From the NCBI GenBank assembly GCA_937900485.1, contig CALCEL010000083.1:1-64000 (forward strand): a stretch of 64,000 nt of DNA, given 5' to 3'. The position numbers were made by a program, and so were the translations under genes. The notes beneath the pieces are model-generated. The model had not been told where the DNA came from, ran no database searches, and worked only from the letters and a program-made list of their open reading frames with translations. Source of the DNA: an uncultured Prevotellaceae bacterium (GTDB lineage: Bacteria; Bacteroidota; Bacteroidia; Bacteroidales; Bacteroidaceae). Position 1 is the first letter of the stretch, and each line of letters opens with the position of its first letter. Below are positions 34,906-42,794 of this stretch, piece after piece.

Positions 34906-36531
34906 ATGAACGAGTTTAAGATAATCGCAAAAACGATGCAGGGCCTGGAGGAGGTCCTCGCAAAGGAACTTACAGAGCTGGGTGCTGACAATATTGAGAT
35001 TGGCAGAAGAATGGTCAGCTTCACTGGTGACAAGTGTATGTTGTACAAAGCCAATTTCTGTCTTCGTACCGCAATAAAGATTCTAAAACCTATTAAGGAG
35101 TTCAAGGCTGATGACGCGGATGAGGTATATGAAGTAGTGAAGAAAATGGACTGGTCTGAATACATGGACTGTTCAGACACTTTCATCGTAGACTCCGTGG
35201 TATTCTCAGATAAATTCAGGCATTCCCAATTCGTTGCTTACCGTGTCAAGGATGCCATAGCAGACTACTGGAGAGAAAAGACGAACGGCAGCCGTCCTAA
35301 TGTGGCTATAACAAACCCGGACATAAGGATAAACGTGCACGTGTCAGACAATGACATCACCATATCACTGGACTCAAGCGGTGAGAGCTTACACATTAGA
35401 GGTTACAAGACAAACACTGTCAAGGCTCCTATAAACGAGGTGTTGGCAGCAGGTCTTATAATGTTAACTGGATGGAAAGGAGAGTGTGACCTTATCGATC
35501 CGTTCTGCGGCTCAGGTACAATACTCATCGAAGCTGCTCTTATTGCCAAGAATATCTACCCTGGAGTGTTCCGCAAGGAATACGCTTTCGAGAAGTGGAA
35601 AGACTTCGATGAGGATATGTTTGAGAGCATATACAACGATGACAGTCAGGAAAGGGAATTCGACCATAAGATTTACGGATATGACATCAACAGACAAGCT
35701 GTCAGCATAGCGACTGAAAACGCACGCAACGCCGGAGTCAACAAATGCGTAGAGATTGAGCAGAGAGACTTTTACGACTTCGACTCTCCTCGTGAGAGTT
35801 CTATCATGATTACCAATCCACCTTACGGAGAACGTATCGTCACGGATGACATGATGGGTCTGTATGCCACGATAGGACAGCGTCTCAAGAAATACTTCAC
35901 TGGCAATGACGCGTGGATCATCACGAACCGCAACGAGTACTTCGACCAGATAGGCTTTAAGCCATCAACAAGAATCGCTCTGTTCAACGGTTCAATAGAG
36001 TGTGAATTCAGGAAGTACTCCATCTTCAGCGGTAAGATAGAAGATTTCAGAGGTGAGGGCTTCGACCTTAAGACTAAGGAAGACAGAGAGCGAAACCTGA
36101 AGTTCAAGCCACACAAGAGGAGCGAGGAAGACAGTGAGGAAGATATGAGTCAGAGGGACTCTCATTATTTCAAGTCAAAGCCATATAAGGACCAGCGCAG
36201 AAAGAGAGAGGATGAGCGTGACTCAAACAGAAAGTCAAAGGAAGACTCAAGAACCGCTCAGTTGGAGAGCAGAAGACAGTTCTTCGAGGCCACTGACGAT
36301 GAGGAGAGAGAGATTCTCAAAAAATACAATGACAAATGGGGCGGAAGAGGTCACAAGAGGCTGGACGTCGACCTTGACAAGAATTTCCACTTCTCAGACA
36401 GGAAGAAAGACGAAAAAGAAAAGAGAAAGAGCTTCAACCCTAACTTCAACGAGAAAGGTGACAAGCGATTTGATCGTAAACGTAACGAATCGAAAGATTG
36501 GAAGCGTCGGTCTCCAAGAAAAGACTCTTAG
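34906..36531 (+). CDS. THUMP-domain RNA methyltransferase (RlmL N-domain-like)
   Basis: The 541-residue product has an N-terminal ferredoxin-like/THUMP region (FKIIAKTMQGLEEVLAKELTELGA onward), then a class I SAM methyltransferase with DLIDPFCGSGTILIEAALIA, IYGYDINRQAVSIATENARNAG and the catalytic TNPPYGERI, fitting guanine-N2 methyltransferases that act on 23S rRNA. Residues from about 390 form a highly charged Lys/Arg/Glu/Asp tail of about 150 residues, likely disordered and RNA-contacting. The last 86 bases overlap the convergent tatD gene. It is third in the tdk-cysE transcript. Confidence 0.9.
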   Translation: MNEFKIIAKTMQGLEEVLAKELTELGADNIEIGRRMVSFTGDKCMLYKANFCLRTAIKILKPIKEFKADDADEVYEVVKKMDWSEYMDCSDTFIVDSVVFSDKFRHSQFVAYRVKDAIADYWREKTNGSRPNVAITNPDIRINVHVSDNDITISLDSSGESLHIRGYKTNTVKAPINEVLAAGLIMLTGWKGECDLIDPFCGSGTILIEAALIAKNIYPGVFRKEYAFEKWKDFDEDMFESIYNDDSQEREFDHKIYGYDINRQAVSIATENARNAGVNKCVEIEQRDFYDFDSPRESSIMITNPPYGERIVTDDMMGLYATIGQRLKKYFTGNDAWIITNRNEYFDQIGFKPSTRIALFNGSIECEFRKYSIFSGKIEDFRGEGFDLKTKEDRERNLKFKPHKRSEEDSEEDMSQRDSHYFKSKPYKDQRRKREDERDSNRKSKEDSRTAQLESRRQFFEATDDEEREILKKYNDKWGGRGHKRLDVDLDKNFHFSDRKKDEKEKRKSFNPNFNEKGDKRFDRKRNESKDWKRRSPRKDS

Positions 36532-37060
36532 TCGTTGACAAGACATACAGCAACGTGCTGACATTATACTGATGGCCAAAGGATAACAACATCCCTTTGG
36601 CCATCAATTGTTTTGCTTGTTCCGGTTTGCCTCGGAACCCATGAATGAGCCATCTCTGACGAGGTGCCATATACTTATGTACCGCTAGCAGTTCATCGAA
36701 CGCCTTAACACAATGGATGATTACAGGCTTACCTATTTGCTCCGAAACACTTACCTGCTCAATGAATATTTCTTTCTGTAGGTCAAGAGATGTGCTGACA
36801 GTCTTATCCAACCCACACTCCCCTACAGCCACCACCTTGTCCATGGACACCTCATCCCGCATGATGTCAATCTCCTCTCTCCAGTCGTCGTGGATATACC
36901 ACGGGTGAAGTCCGCAGCTCACGAAAAAGTCAGTTGCCGGCACATGCCCTATCATATGCCTGTTAAAATCCGTCACCTGCCCCGGATAACAGTTGAACAC
37001 AGCAATTTCGTCATCCGTCAGCTCATCGCCATGTTTATGACAATTAAGGAACGGGGTCAT
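36446..37060 (-). CDS. TatD family metal-dependent hydrolase
   Basis: The product of about 204 residues has the family's metal ligands in order: the HxH-like NCHKHG near the N-terminus, VAVGECGLDK (Glu), VIIHCVKAFDEL (His), LIHGFRG (His) and SLFLETDAS (Asp). It is shorter than E. coli TatD, as usual for the Bacteroidales members. Substrate may be DNA ends, as in other TatD nucleases. I chose the ATG at 37060, which overlaps the yidD end by 17 bases; the longer frame has no similarity to the family before NCHKHG. Its 3' end overlaps the convergent methyltransferase gene. Confidence 0.85.
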   Translation of the reverse strand: MTPFLNCHKHGDELTDDEIAVFNCYPGQVTDFNRHMIGHVPATDFFVSCGLHPWYIHDDWREEIDIMRDEVSMDKVVAVGECGLDKTVSTSLDLQKEIFIEQVSVSEQIGKPVIIHCVKAFDELLAVHKYMAPRQRWLIHGFRGKPEQAKQLMAKGMLLSFGHQYNVSTLLYVLSTTKSLFLETDASNLSIRYVYDQIACHLSR

Positions 37061-37310
37061 ACCCGCTACCGCCCCAAGGATTGCATCGGAGGATACGGCG
37101 AATCGTGAGACATAATCCATACACTGGTCCATGTTTTTTTATAGCCTCTACGGCATATTGTGAACACGTAGGTGTGAAACGGCATGACGGCGGTGTGAAA
37201 GGAGATATCACCGTACGATAAAAATATATAGGCACGAGTAATATCCAAGACAAAACAGCCGACAGAAGACCGATAACACGTGAGAACAAGCTCTTCATGT
37301 GAGTAATCAT
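37044..37310 (-). CDS. yidD: Membrane protein insertion efficiency factor YidD
   Basis: Small membrane-associated protein that aids YidC-dependent insertion of inner-membrane proteins. The 88-residue product has an N-terminal hydrophobic segment (VIGLLSAVLSWILLVPIYFYRTVISPF) and the YidD signature PPSCRFTPTCSQYAVEAIKKHG with conserved cysteines, ending RILRCNPWGGSGYDPVP. It overlaps both the preceding DUF4625 gene (4 bases, ATGA) and the following tatD gene (17 bases), so the three are tightly coupled. Confidence 0.95.
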   Translation of the reverse strand: MITHMKSLFSRVIGLLSAVLSWILLVPIYFYRTVISPFTPPSCRFTPTCSQYAVEAIKKHGPVYGLCLTIRRILRCNPWGGSGYDPVP

Positions 37311-37765
37311 TCAATAATCTTAATAGAGACCGACTTAATCTGCTGCCATCCGACATGGTCCGTAAGTCTTATCATGAAATGATAATCACCAGTATCAATA
37401 TTATCCGGAACCACGATACACACAGAAGGAGAATAACTTGTCAAACCGGAAGGTATGTCATAATCCTGATTAAACACCCAAGGGTTGACAGCCTCCTTAT
37501 CCTCGTCCAAGTCGACATCTACAGAAGATGTGCTATGCGTATGATGGTCAAAATTATTATGTATCTCAATATTATATTTACCAAGCTCAAGGTTATCGCT
37601 GAAAGAGCATGACATACATATCGTGTCACCTCGATGATATCTTTGTCCGTCTGTTGGAGTTCCGTCGACAGATATCTCAGGATAGGTCATATCCTTCTCC
37701 TCGTCAGAGTCATCACAGGCACAGAAAAGTGCCAACAGTGCCATCAGTATAATAATCCTTCTCAT
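37307..37765 (-). CDS. DUF4625 lipoprotein (first paralogue)
   Basis: The 152-residue product starts with a lipoprotein signal and lipobox (LALFCACDD). The body is a DUF4625-type beta-sandwich: YPEISVDGTPTDGQRYHRGDTICMSCSFSDNLELGKYNIEIHNNF, then DHHTHSTSSVDVD, and GDYHFMIRLTDHVGWQQIKSVSIKI. The DHHTHS stretch could bind a metal. DUF4625 has no assigned function that I know of. It is a divergent paralogue of the 37835-38272 gene, which is immediately upstream, and sits downstream of the TonB receptor. Confidence 0.82.
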   Translation of the reverse strand: MRRIIILMALLALFCACDDSDEEKDMTYPEISVDGTPTDGQRYHRGDTICMSCSFSDNLELGKYNIEIHNNFDHHTHSTSSVDVDLDEDKEAVNPWVFNQDYDIPSGLTSYSPSVCIVVPDNIDTGDYHFMIRLTDHVGWQQIKSVSIKIIE

Positions 37766-37799
37766 TTAATTCCGTTAATTATCTTTAGTTATCTCATAT

Positions 37800-37826
37800 T
37801 GCGGGTCCCGTGTCACAGGACCCGCA
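37800..37826 (-). terminator. Hairpin between the two DUF4625 genes
   Basis: TGCGGGTCC and GGACCCGCA pair perfectly over 9 bp (37800-37808, 37818-37826). There is no T run, so it may reduce but not end transcription into the distal genes, or protect the upstream mRNA. Confidence 0.5.
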
Positions 37827-37834
37827 GTTATTAT

Positions 37835-38272
37835 TTATTCATCAGTCAAAACCTTTTGCGACACAGTGAGCATTGACTCCGCAGTGGCATTTCCACCCTT
37901 CATGTCTGTCACGGTCATGCGTAGCAGATACTCTCCTTCAGGCATATCAGCCGGCACGAAGACATGCTCATGAAACTCCACATTACGCACACCGACATAC
38001 TTCGAGTCATCGTATGTCTCAGTCATCACGTAAGAAATGTCATCGGTCTTTCTCAGCACCACCTCAATAGACTTCACACAATTCTCCGCCACGATGTCAG
38101 CCTCAAGATGGAAGTCTTGTCCGGCGTAAGCCATCTTAGAGTTATCATGCCCCACCTCTGTCAACTGTATCACCGGTGGGTTACAGTCTGAGTCATCACC
38201 ACAAGAGATGAGAGATGTAGCAGTCACAAAGAGAAACAAATATAAGATTTTTTTCAATAAAAGACTTTTCAT
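37835..38272 (-). CDS. DUF4625 lipoprotein (second paralogue)
   Basis: The 145-residue product has a lipobox (TSLISCGDD) and a DUF4625 body: CNPPVIQLTEVGHDNSKMAYAGQDFHLEADIVAENCVKSIEVVL and FHEHVFVPADMPEGEYLLRMTVTDMKGGNATAES. It begins 10 bases after the TonB receptor stop, indicating one transcript. A substrate-binding or receptor-accessory role at the outer membrane is an inference from this position. Confidence 0.82.
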   Translation of the reverse strand: MKSLLLKKILYLFLFVTATSLISCGDDSDCNPPVIQLTEVGHDNSKMAYAGQDFHLEADIVAENCVKSIEVVLRKTDDISYVMTETYDDSKYVGVRNVEFHEHVFVPADMPEGEYLLRMTVTDMKGGNATAESMLTVSQKVLTDE

Positions 38273-38282
38273 ACAAATGATT

Positions 38283-40406
38283 TTAAAATTCCAGTTCCAT
38301 CATTACGGAGATATTCCTTCCTGGTTCAGGAACGTCAATCAGCCGATAGTAACTGGTATGATTATAATAACGACGGTCGAGCAGGTTTTCCGCCCGTATC
38401 GTCATAGTTAACTCTTTATCTCGTAAAGACATATTCTTTGACGCGGATACATTTAATGTCCAATAGCCGTCAGTCGGTTTCTCCGGAGGAACTATCTCGT
38501 TCTGTGCTCCCACCACATGAGCGTTCAGTCCGATGTGACACCTACCCTTCCACTGGCACGTATATTTGACTGTCATGTCAGCCGACCATGGTGTTGAGAA
38601 AGGCAACGTATACCCTTTTTTGTCTCCGGACTTCTGTCGGGCATACAGATACTCACCCTTCAATTCCGCCGTCCAGTGACGGTTGAAAGAATAGTCGAGC
38701 AACGTCTCAAACCCGTATCTCAGCACGGCAGCCTGTGTGTAGTTGTACAATTGCAGTCCCTCCACATAGTCTGACGTAGGATTCAGGTAGATGTAATTCG
38801 GGAAATAGTTCACGTATGGGCTCATCTCGACAGACAGTCTGTCGTTACTCCAGAACAACGACAAGTCTAACTGGTAAGACACCTCCGGGTCGAGAGTGGC
38901 GTTCCCCCTCTCATATCGGAATATATGGTAATTCACTCCGTCCGCTCCTAGTTCCTTAGCAATAGGCACTCGAAAGCTCTTTCCCACATTAGCCTTCACG
39001 ATGTAACGGTCGAAAGCGTAATTGACACCTGCTGACCATGTCAGGCTGTTGAAGTTTCTGCTGAGATCATACGAGCGCTGTTTATACACAGAGTCCGTCG
39101 ATGACACGGGAGTCTTATACCAGTCATGATACTCATGTATATGAGTGTGGACATGGTCATAACGCACACCGGCATTCAGTCTCAGGTTGTCATTCACCAT
39201 ATACCTGCCAAGCGCATACGCTCCAGTGCTCAGCGTCTCATAGTCAGGAATGATAAAGCCCCATCCACCTATCCTGTTATGCTGGTACTCCGTTGATGAG
39301 CCTACTGTTAACTCATACTTCTCATCCGGTTCCAGACGTAACATGAGATTGGCGGTATACGTGTCTTTACTAAAACGTCGTTCCATGTTACCGTCAGGCT
39401 TAGGCATGTAACCGTGCGAGACAGGCTCAGACAGCTCTTCTCTATGATTATTCTGATAGGCTATGTTAGCGTCAAAGAGAAACATATCCTTATTGTATAC
39501 AGAATGACTCATAACCTTGAGATGATTTACCCACTGATACGGCAAGTCGACATCACGTATGTGACTGTCATAGTCTATGTCAGACAAACGTACCTCCATA
39601 CCATGCGCATCGGCGAAGAATCCACTTTTCGAGTATGAATCCGACACTCGCAGGTCAGTATGGAAATTATAACCGGCGTAGCCCACGAGCAGACTGGCGT
39701 CACGTTCCGTTCCCGCCGTGTTACGCAGCCTGTTGTCCTTCAGCTTGATGAAATAGGAATAATACTGAATGCTGTCGGTTGGTACCTTGTAATCAGCATA
39801 ATCTATCCACGTCAGGTTCGCGGTATAGTGAAACTTTCCGTTTCTTCCACCAGCCTTGAACGACATTCCAAGTGACTCATTATTGCTGCGGCAAAATATT
39901 TTGGCGTTTCCCTCAAACGTCTTTACCGGCTTATGATTAGTATACAAACTCATCACTCCGCCTACGGCGTCACTGCCGTAGGACAAAGCAGCTGGACCTT
40001 TCACTATCTCGACACGGTCGACGGCGAACTGGTCTGTCTCCAATCCATGGTCATCTCCCCATTGCTGTCCTTCGTGCTTGATGCCATCCTCAGCTACGAC
40101 TACCCTGTTGAATCCCAGTCCGCGGATGATAGGTTTCGACTGTCCCGACCCTATACTCATGGACTGAACGCCAGGTATGTGTTCGAGAGTCTGCATGAGA
40201 CTTCCTCCGAAGTTTTCCTTCAGATAACTCTTATTAACAGACACATTAGTTAGTGATGACTTCATCAGGAAGTCTTTTTTCGAGCTGCTGACAACCATCA
40301 CACTATCTAATTCCTTAATGGTACTGTCAGAAGGCGACTCAAGCAACATAAATGCCGCGAGTATACAATGAACCATATATGTTTTTATTACGAGAAACGA
40401 TACCAC
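38283..40406 (-). CDS. TonB-dependent outer-membrane receptor
   Basis: The product of about 700 residues has a signal segment (MVHCILAAFMLLES), a plug domain (KSYLKENFGGSLMQTLEHIPGVQSMSIGSGQSKPIIRGLGFNRVVVAEDGI, VDRVEIVKGPAALSYGSDAVGGV) and a 22-strand-type barrel ending in aromatic GRNISVMMELEF. The plug has a His/Asp-rich loop, KHEGQQWGDDHGLE. It lacks the carboxypeptidase-like N-terminal domain of SusC proteins. Relatives are receptors for small ligands such as metals or haem; zinc is a plausible guess given the His-rich neighbours. Start uncertain: GTG 40406 or ATG 40376. Confidence 0.88.
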   Translation of the reverse strand: MVSFLVIKTYMVHCILAAFMLLESPSDSTIKELDSVMVVSSSKKDFLMKSSLTNVSVNKSYLKENFGGSLMQTLEHIPGVQSMSIGSGQSKPIIRGLGFNRVVVAEDGIKHEGQQWGDDHGLETDQFAVDRVEIVKGPAALSYGSDAVGGVMSLYTNHKPVKTFEGNAKIFCRSNNESLGMSFKAGGRNGKFHYTANLTWIDYADYKVPTDSIQYYSYFIKLKDNRLRNTAGTERDASLLVGYAGYNFHTDLRVSDSYSKSGFFADAHGMEVRLSDIDYDSHIRDVDLPYQWVNHLKVMSHSVYNKDMFLFDANIAYQNNHREELSEPVSHGYMPKPDGNMERRFSKDTYTANLMLRLEPDEKYELTVGSSTEYQHNRIGGWGFIIPDYETLSTGAYALGRYMVNDNLRLNAGVRYDHVHTHIHEYHDWYKTPVSSTDSVYKQRSYDLSRNFNSLTWSAGVNYAFDRYIVKANVGKSFRVPIAKELGADGVNYHIFRYERGNATLDPEVSYQLDLSLFWSNDRLSVEMSPYVNYFPNYIYLNPTSDYVEGLQLYNYTQAAVLRYGFETLLDYSFNRHWTAELKGEYLYARQKSGDKKGYTLPFSTPWSADMTVKYTCQWKGRCHIGLNAHVVGAQNEIVPPEKPTDGYWTLNVSASKNMSLRDKELTMTIRAENLLDRRYYNHTSYYRLIDVPEPGRNISVMMELEF

Positions 40407-40464
40407 ACACCGTATCTATTCTGAAGACACGACATATGATAAACAAAATAAAAGAATAAATCCC

Positions 40465-40495
40465 CCATGATAATATCGATAGACTATTATCATGG
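40465..40495. promoter_or_regulatory. Inverted repeat upstream of the TonB receptor
   Basis: CCATGATAATA (40465-40475) and TATTATCATGG (40485-40495) are perfect 11-bp inverted arms. They contain the half-sites TGATAAT and ATTATCA, as in Fur-type boxes, but spaced by 11 bases rather than 1. It lies between the small His/Cys-rich gene and the receptor gene. It may be an operator or an intercistronic hairpin. Confidence 0.45.
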
Positions 40496-40501
40496 AATTC
40501 A

Positions 40502-40852
40502 TCAACATATATGGTACGGGGGTGCCCTGAGACGTTTCACATTAGAAACATTGCGTAATACTCTTGCCACGCATACGCCTAATGTCAAAACACAGATAAT
40601 CGGTGTGAAGACGACTGACAGTGAACAGACATTCAGAAATGTCAGTCCGAGAAACTGACACAACACACAAGTCTGAATCGCATTAGTGCTCTGTTCGATA
40701 TGTCCTCCACAATGTTTATGAACACATTCAGCACACTCACCGTCATCATGTATGTCGTCATAATGTAAATGCAGAGATGAGAAAAGAAGTATTGGCAGAA
40801 AAACCGCCAATAAAACATAAGAAGATAATTGTCTTTTCACATCTAATCGCAT
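40502..40852 (-). CDS. Small His/Cys-rich membrane protein
   Basis: The 116-residue product has an N-terminal hydrophobic segment (YVLLAVFLPILLFSSLHLH), a His/Asp/Cys-rich loop (HLHYDDIHDDGECAECVHKHCGGHIEQ, about 27-53) and a second long hydrophobic region (VLCQFLGLTFLNVCSLSVVFTPIICVLTLGVCVARV). The loop would face the periplasm and could bind zinc or copper. I do not recognise a named family. It is the first gene of the receptor-DUF4625 cluster, starting almost exactly at the predicted transcription start. A metal-related role is inference. Confidence 0.75.
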   Translation of the reverse strand: MRLDVKRQLSSYVLLAVFLPILLFSSLHLHYDDIHDDGECAECVHKHCGGHIEQSTNAIQTCVLCQFLGLTFLNVCSLSVVFTPIICVLTLGVCVARVLRNVSNVKRLRAPPYHIC

Positions 40853-40856
40853 CCCG

Positions 40857-40884
40857 CAAATTTACGATTTTTCTGTTTAGCAAA
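40857..40884 (-). promoter_or_regulatory. Promoter of the TonB/DUF4625 locus
   Basis: On the minus strand TTTG (40884-40881), a 16-base spacer and TAAATTTG (40864-40857) match the phylum consensus with a short spacer. The ATG begins only 5 bases past the -7 element, so the mRNA would be leaderless or nearly so. Confidence 0.5.
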
Positions 40885-41238
40885 CTACGCACACGTATAT
40901 ACAAGTATAAAATTAAGTATTATTAACAGCTTGTCATTGTATGTCATGGCTATACAATCAACAAATTAGAATAACAGTCAGCCTAACATTACAAAACGGA
41001 GACAGCTTTTTGCGTATTATACACTGTTGCCATAGTACGAGATGAGAAATCGGCAACCTACGTAATGGCATAGACACCCTTGCGGAGCGAGCGTATTACA
41101 CCATCAGATGAAATCTGAGAGTGCATATCCGCATCTTGAAGAAGAGCGTCGGCCATAGACTATCTCTCAACTTTTCAGTTGGTAATTAGCACTGAGAACT
41201 ACACTCATAAACGTGTGACCAGATTTCCTACCCGCACC
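40885..41238. other. Gene-free stretch before repeat C
   Basis: No supported gene. The sequence is AT-rich on the left and mixed on the right, with no convincing terminator, tRNA or conserved frame seen. Confidence 0.4.
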
Positions 41239-41542
41239 CGCAATTTTACTGTTCAAAACTCCTCTTTTTCCGTTGACACGAGGCAACGGAAAAATGACTT
41301 CCGGAATTTTTCCGTGTCTTATTCGGCATCTGAAATTCTTAGGTTAGGACGTTGAAAAGTTCAGGTTAGGATTTTTAAAATTGCAGACCTGCGTATAAAC
41401 TATAACCTAACCTGAGAATTTCAAAAAAGAGACACAAGGTATTTAAATGCTTTATTTTAAGATTATCAGCAAATTAACCTAAATTTAGCAAAAAAAAGGT
41501 ATAGGAAATTTCGTCAAGGGATAAATTGTCCTTTATTCCACC
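41239..41542 (+). repeat. Dispersed 305-bp intergenic repeat, copy C
   Basis: Same orientation as copy A. Left arm AAATTCTTAGGTTAGG (41333-41348) and right arm CCTAACCTGAGAATTT (41406-41421) pair over 16 bp with one G-T wobble. A second motif, TCAGGTTAGG (41361-41370), pairs perfectly with the CCTAACCTGA of the right arm, so the two pairings exclude each other. The conserved flanks ATGACTTCCGGAAT (left) and ATAGGAAATTTCGTC (right) are shared with copy B. It lies between the small His/Cys-rich gene and menC. Confidence 0.85.
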
Positions 41543-41664
41543 AGGTTATTATGTCCTAATCATTTGTGGTTTACATTGCGAGTAGTCAGTAAGCGAGTAA
41601 GATTCATGATGAGAGATGACATTGTAAGTTCAGAGGAAAGAGTGTATGACTCCTTGAGAAAAAT
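41543..41664. other. Noncoding stretch between repeat C and the menC terminator
   Basis: About 120 bases without a supported gene or clear signal, between the end of repeat copy C and the menC terminator. Confidence 0.4.
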
Positions 41665-41703
41665 AAAAAAGGTTGACTCATAAAATGTGAGTCAACCTTT
41701 TTT
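41665..41703 (-). terminator. Terminator of menC
   Basis: GGTTGACTCA (41671-41680) and TGAGTCAACC (41688-41697) form a perfect 10-bp stem flanked by an A run and a T run, so it works in either direction. It is placed 82 bases past the menC stop. Confidence 0.9.
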
Positions 41704-41784
41704 GCTTTCAATATATATGAACACATTCTTCAGCAAGACTAAAACTACCGGTGGCCTCATCGGGAGTCACGTAATCCACGAAAG

Positions 41785-42777
41785 TCAGAAACGGCAGAAC
41801 AGACGATCGCCGACGAGATGAAGAGGATAGCCGTCAATATTATTAGTATAAATCTGTCCAGTTCCAAGACCTTGTGGAAGAGGAGTGTATGCGTCCCCTT
41901 TCTCTTTTCTCAGCCTATCTATATGCTGTGCCACCCAATGCGCTATGGCATTCAGTCCGACATTACTCTCCAGTGCGGACGTAGCCCACCATCCTATTCC
42001 TTTACTCTCTGCTAATGATATCCAGTCGTCACATCCTCGAAGTCCACCATGAAGAGATGGTTTAAGGATGATATACTGAGGTTGTATGGTATCCAGCAAC
42101 TCTTTTCTATACTCAGTCACTCCACACTTGACAAGGCCGTTATGGTCAGGTATGAGCTCCTCATCGAGAGCGATTGGCAAAGGCGTTTCCCTGCACAGAC
42201 TCGCCATCTCGCTCCACTGCCCAGCCTTTATCGGCTGCTCAATGCTATGCAGATCAAGCTTAGCGAGAACGTCCAGTTTCCTTCTCACGTCATCGCCTGG
42301 AGAAAAAGCGCCGTTAGCGTCCACCCTCAGCTCAATCACATCCTTCGGGAAACGACTTCTTATCATCTTCAACAACGTCATCTCCTCATCAAAATTAATA
42401 GCTCCTATTTTCAGTTTAAGACACTGAAAGCCCGCTGACAGTTTCTCCTCGATACGCTGTCGCATAGTATCGAAGTCACCCATCCAAATCAGACCGTTGA
42501 TCTGGATTCCATCTTGTCCCTTAGAGTATGTCGAGTCGCTCAGAATGAGAGACTGACGCTCATAATGCCATTTGGCGGTCTCGTGTGCAAACAAAAGAGC
42601 TGATGATGTGTCCGGTGACAGGTCGGGCAGCGGAGCATATTCACCGACTCCGACATGAGAGGGATTATCTTCGTCCACATACCTCAGATACTGTACGTAG
42701 TGCTCGGTATATGAACCGCGCGACGTGCCAGCCCTGAACTTAAAGACCAGTCTATGCTGCTGAAAATCGAATAACAT
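41785..42777 (-). CDS. menC: o-Succinylbenzoate synthase
   Basis: Enolase-superfamily enzyme of menaquinone synthesis. The 330-residue product has the N-terminal capping domain (GEYAPLPDLSPD), then the barrel with FQCLKLKIGAINF (catalytic Lys pair KxK), LRVDANGAFSP (metal Asp), SIEQPI (metal Glu) and ALDEELI (metal Asp), followed by YIILKPSLHGGL with the second catalytic Lys and WWATSALESNVGLNAIAHW. This motif set fits MenC; other enolase-superfamily members (for example dipeptide epimerases) are less likely given menE in the same window. It is followed by a terminator and preceded by the M23 gene. Confidence 0.9.
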   Translation of the reverse strand: MLFDFQQHRLVFKFRAGTSRGSYTEHYVQYLRYVDEDNPSHVGVGEYAPLPDLSPDTSSALLFAHETAKWHYERQSLILSDSTYSKGQDGIQINGLIWMGDFDTMRQRIEEKLSAGFQCLKLKIGAINFDEEMTLLKMIRSRFPKDVIELRVDANGAFSPGDDVRRKLDVLAKLDLHSIEQPIKAGQWSEMASLCRETPLPIALDEELIPDHNGLVKCGVTEYRKELLDTIQPQYIILKPSLHGGLRGCDDWISLAESKGIGWWATSALESNVGLNAIAHWVAQHIDRLRKEKGDAYTPLPQGLGTGQIYTNNIDGYPLHLVGDRLFCRF

Positions 42778-42794
42778 ATTATGGAAATAATTAA

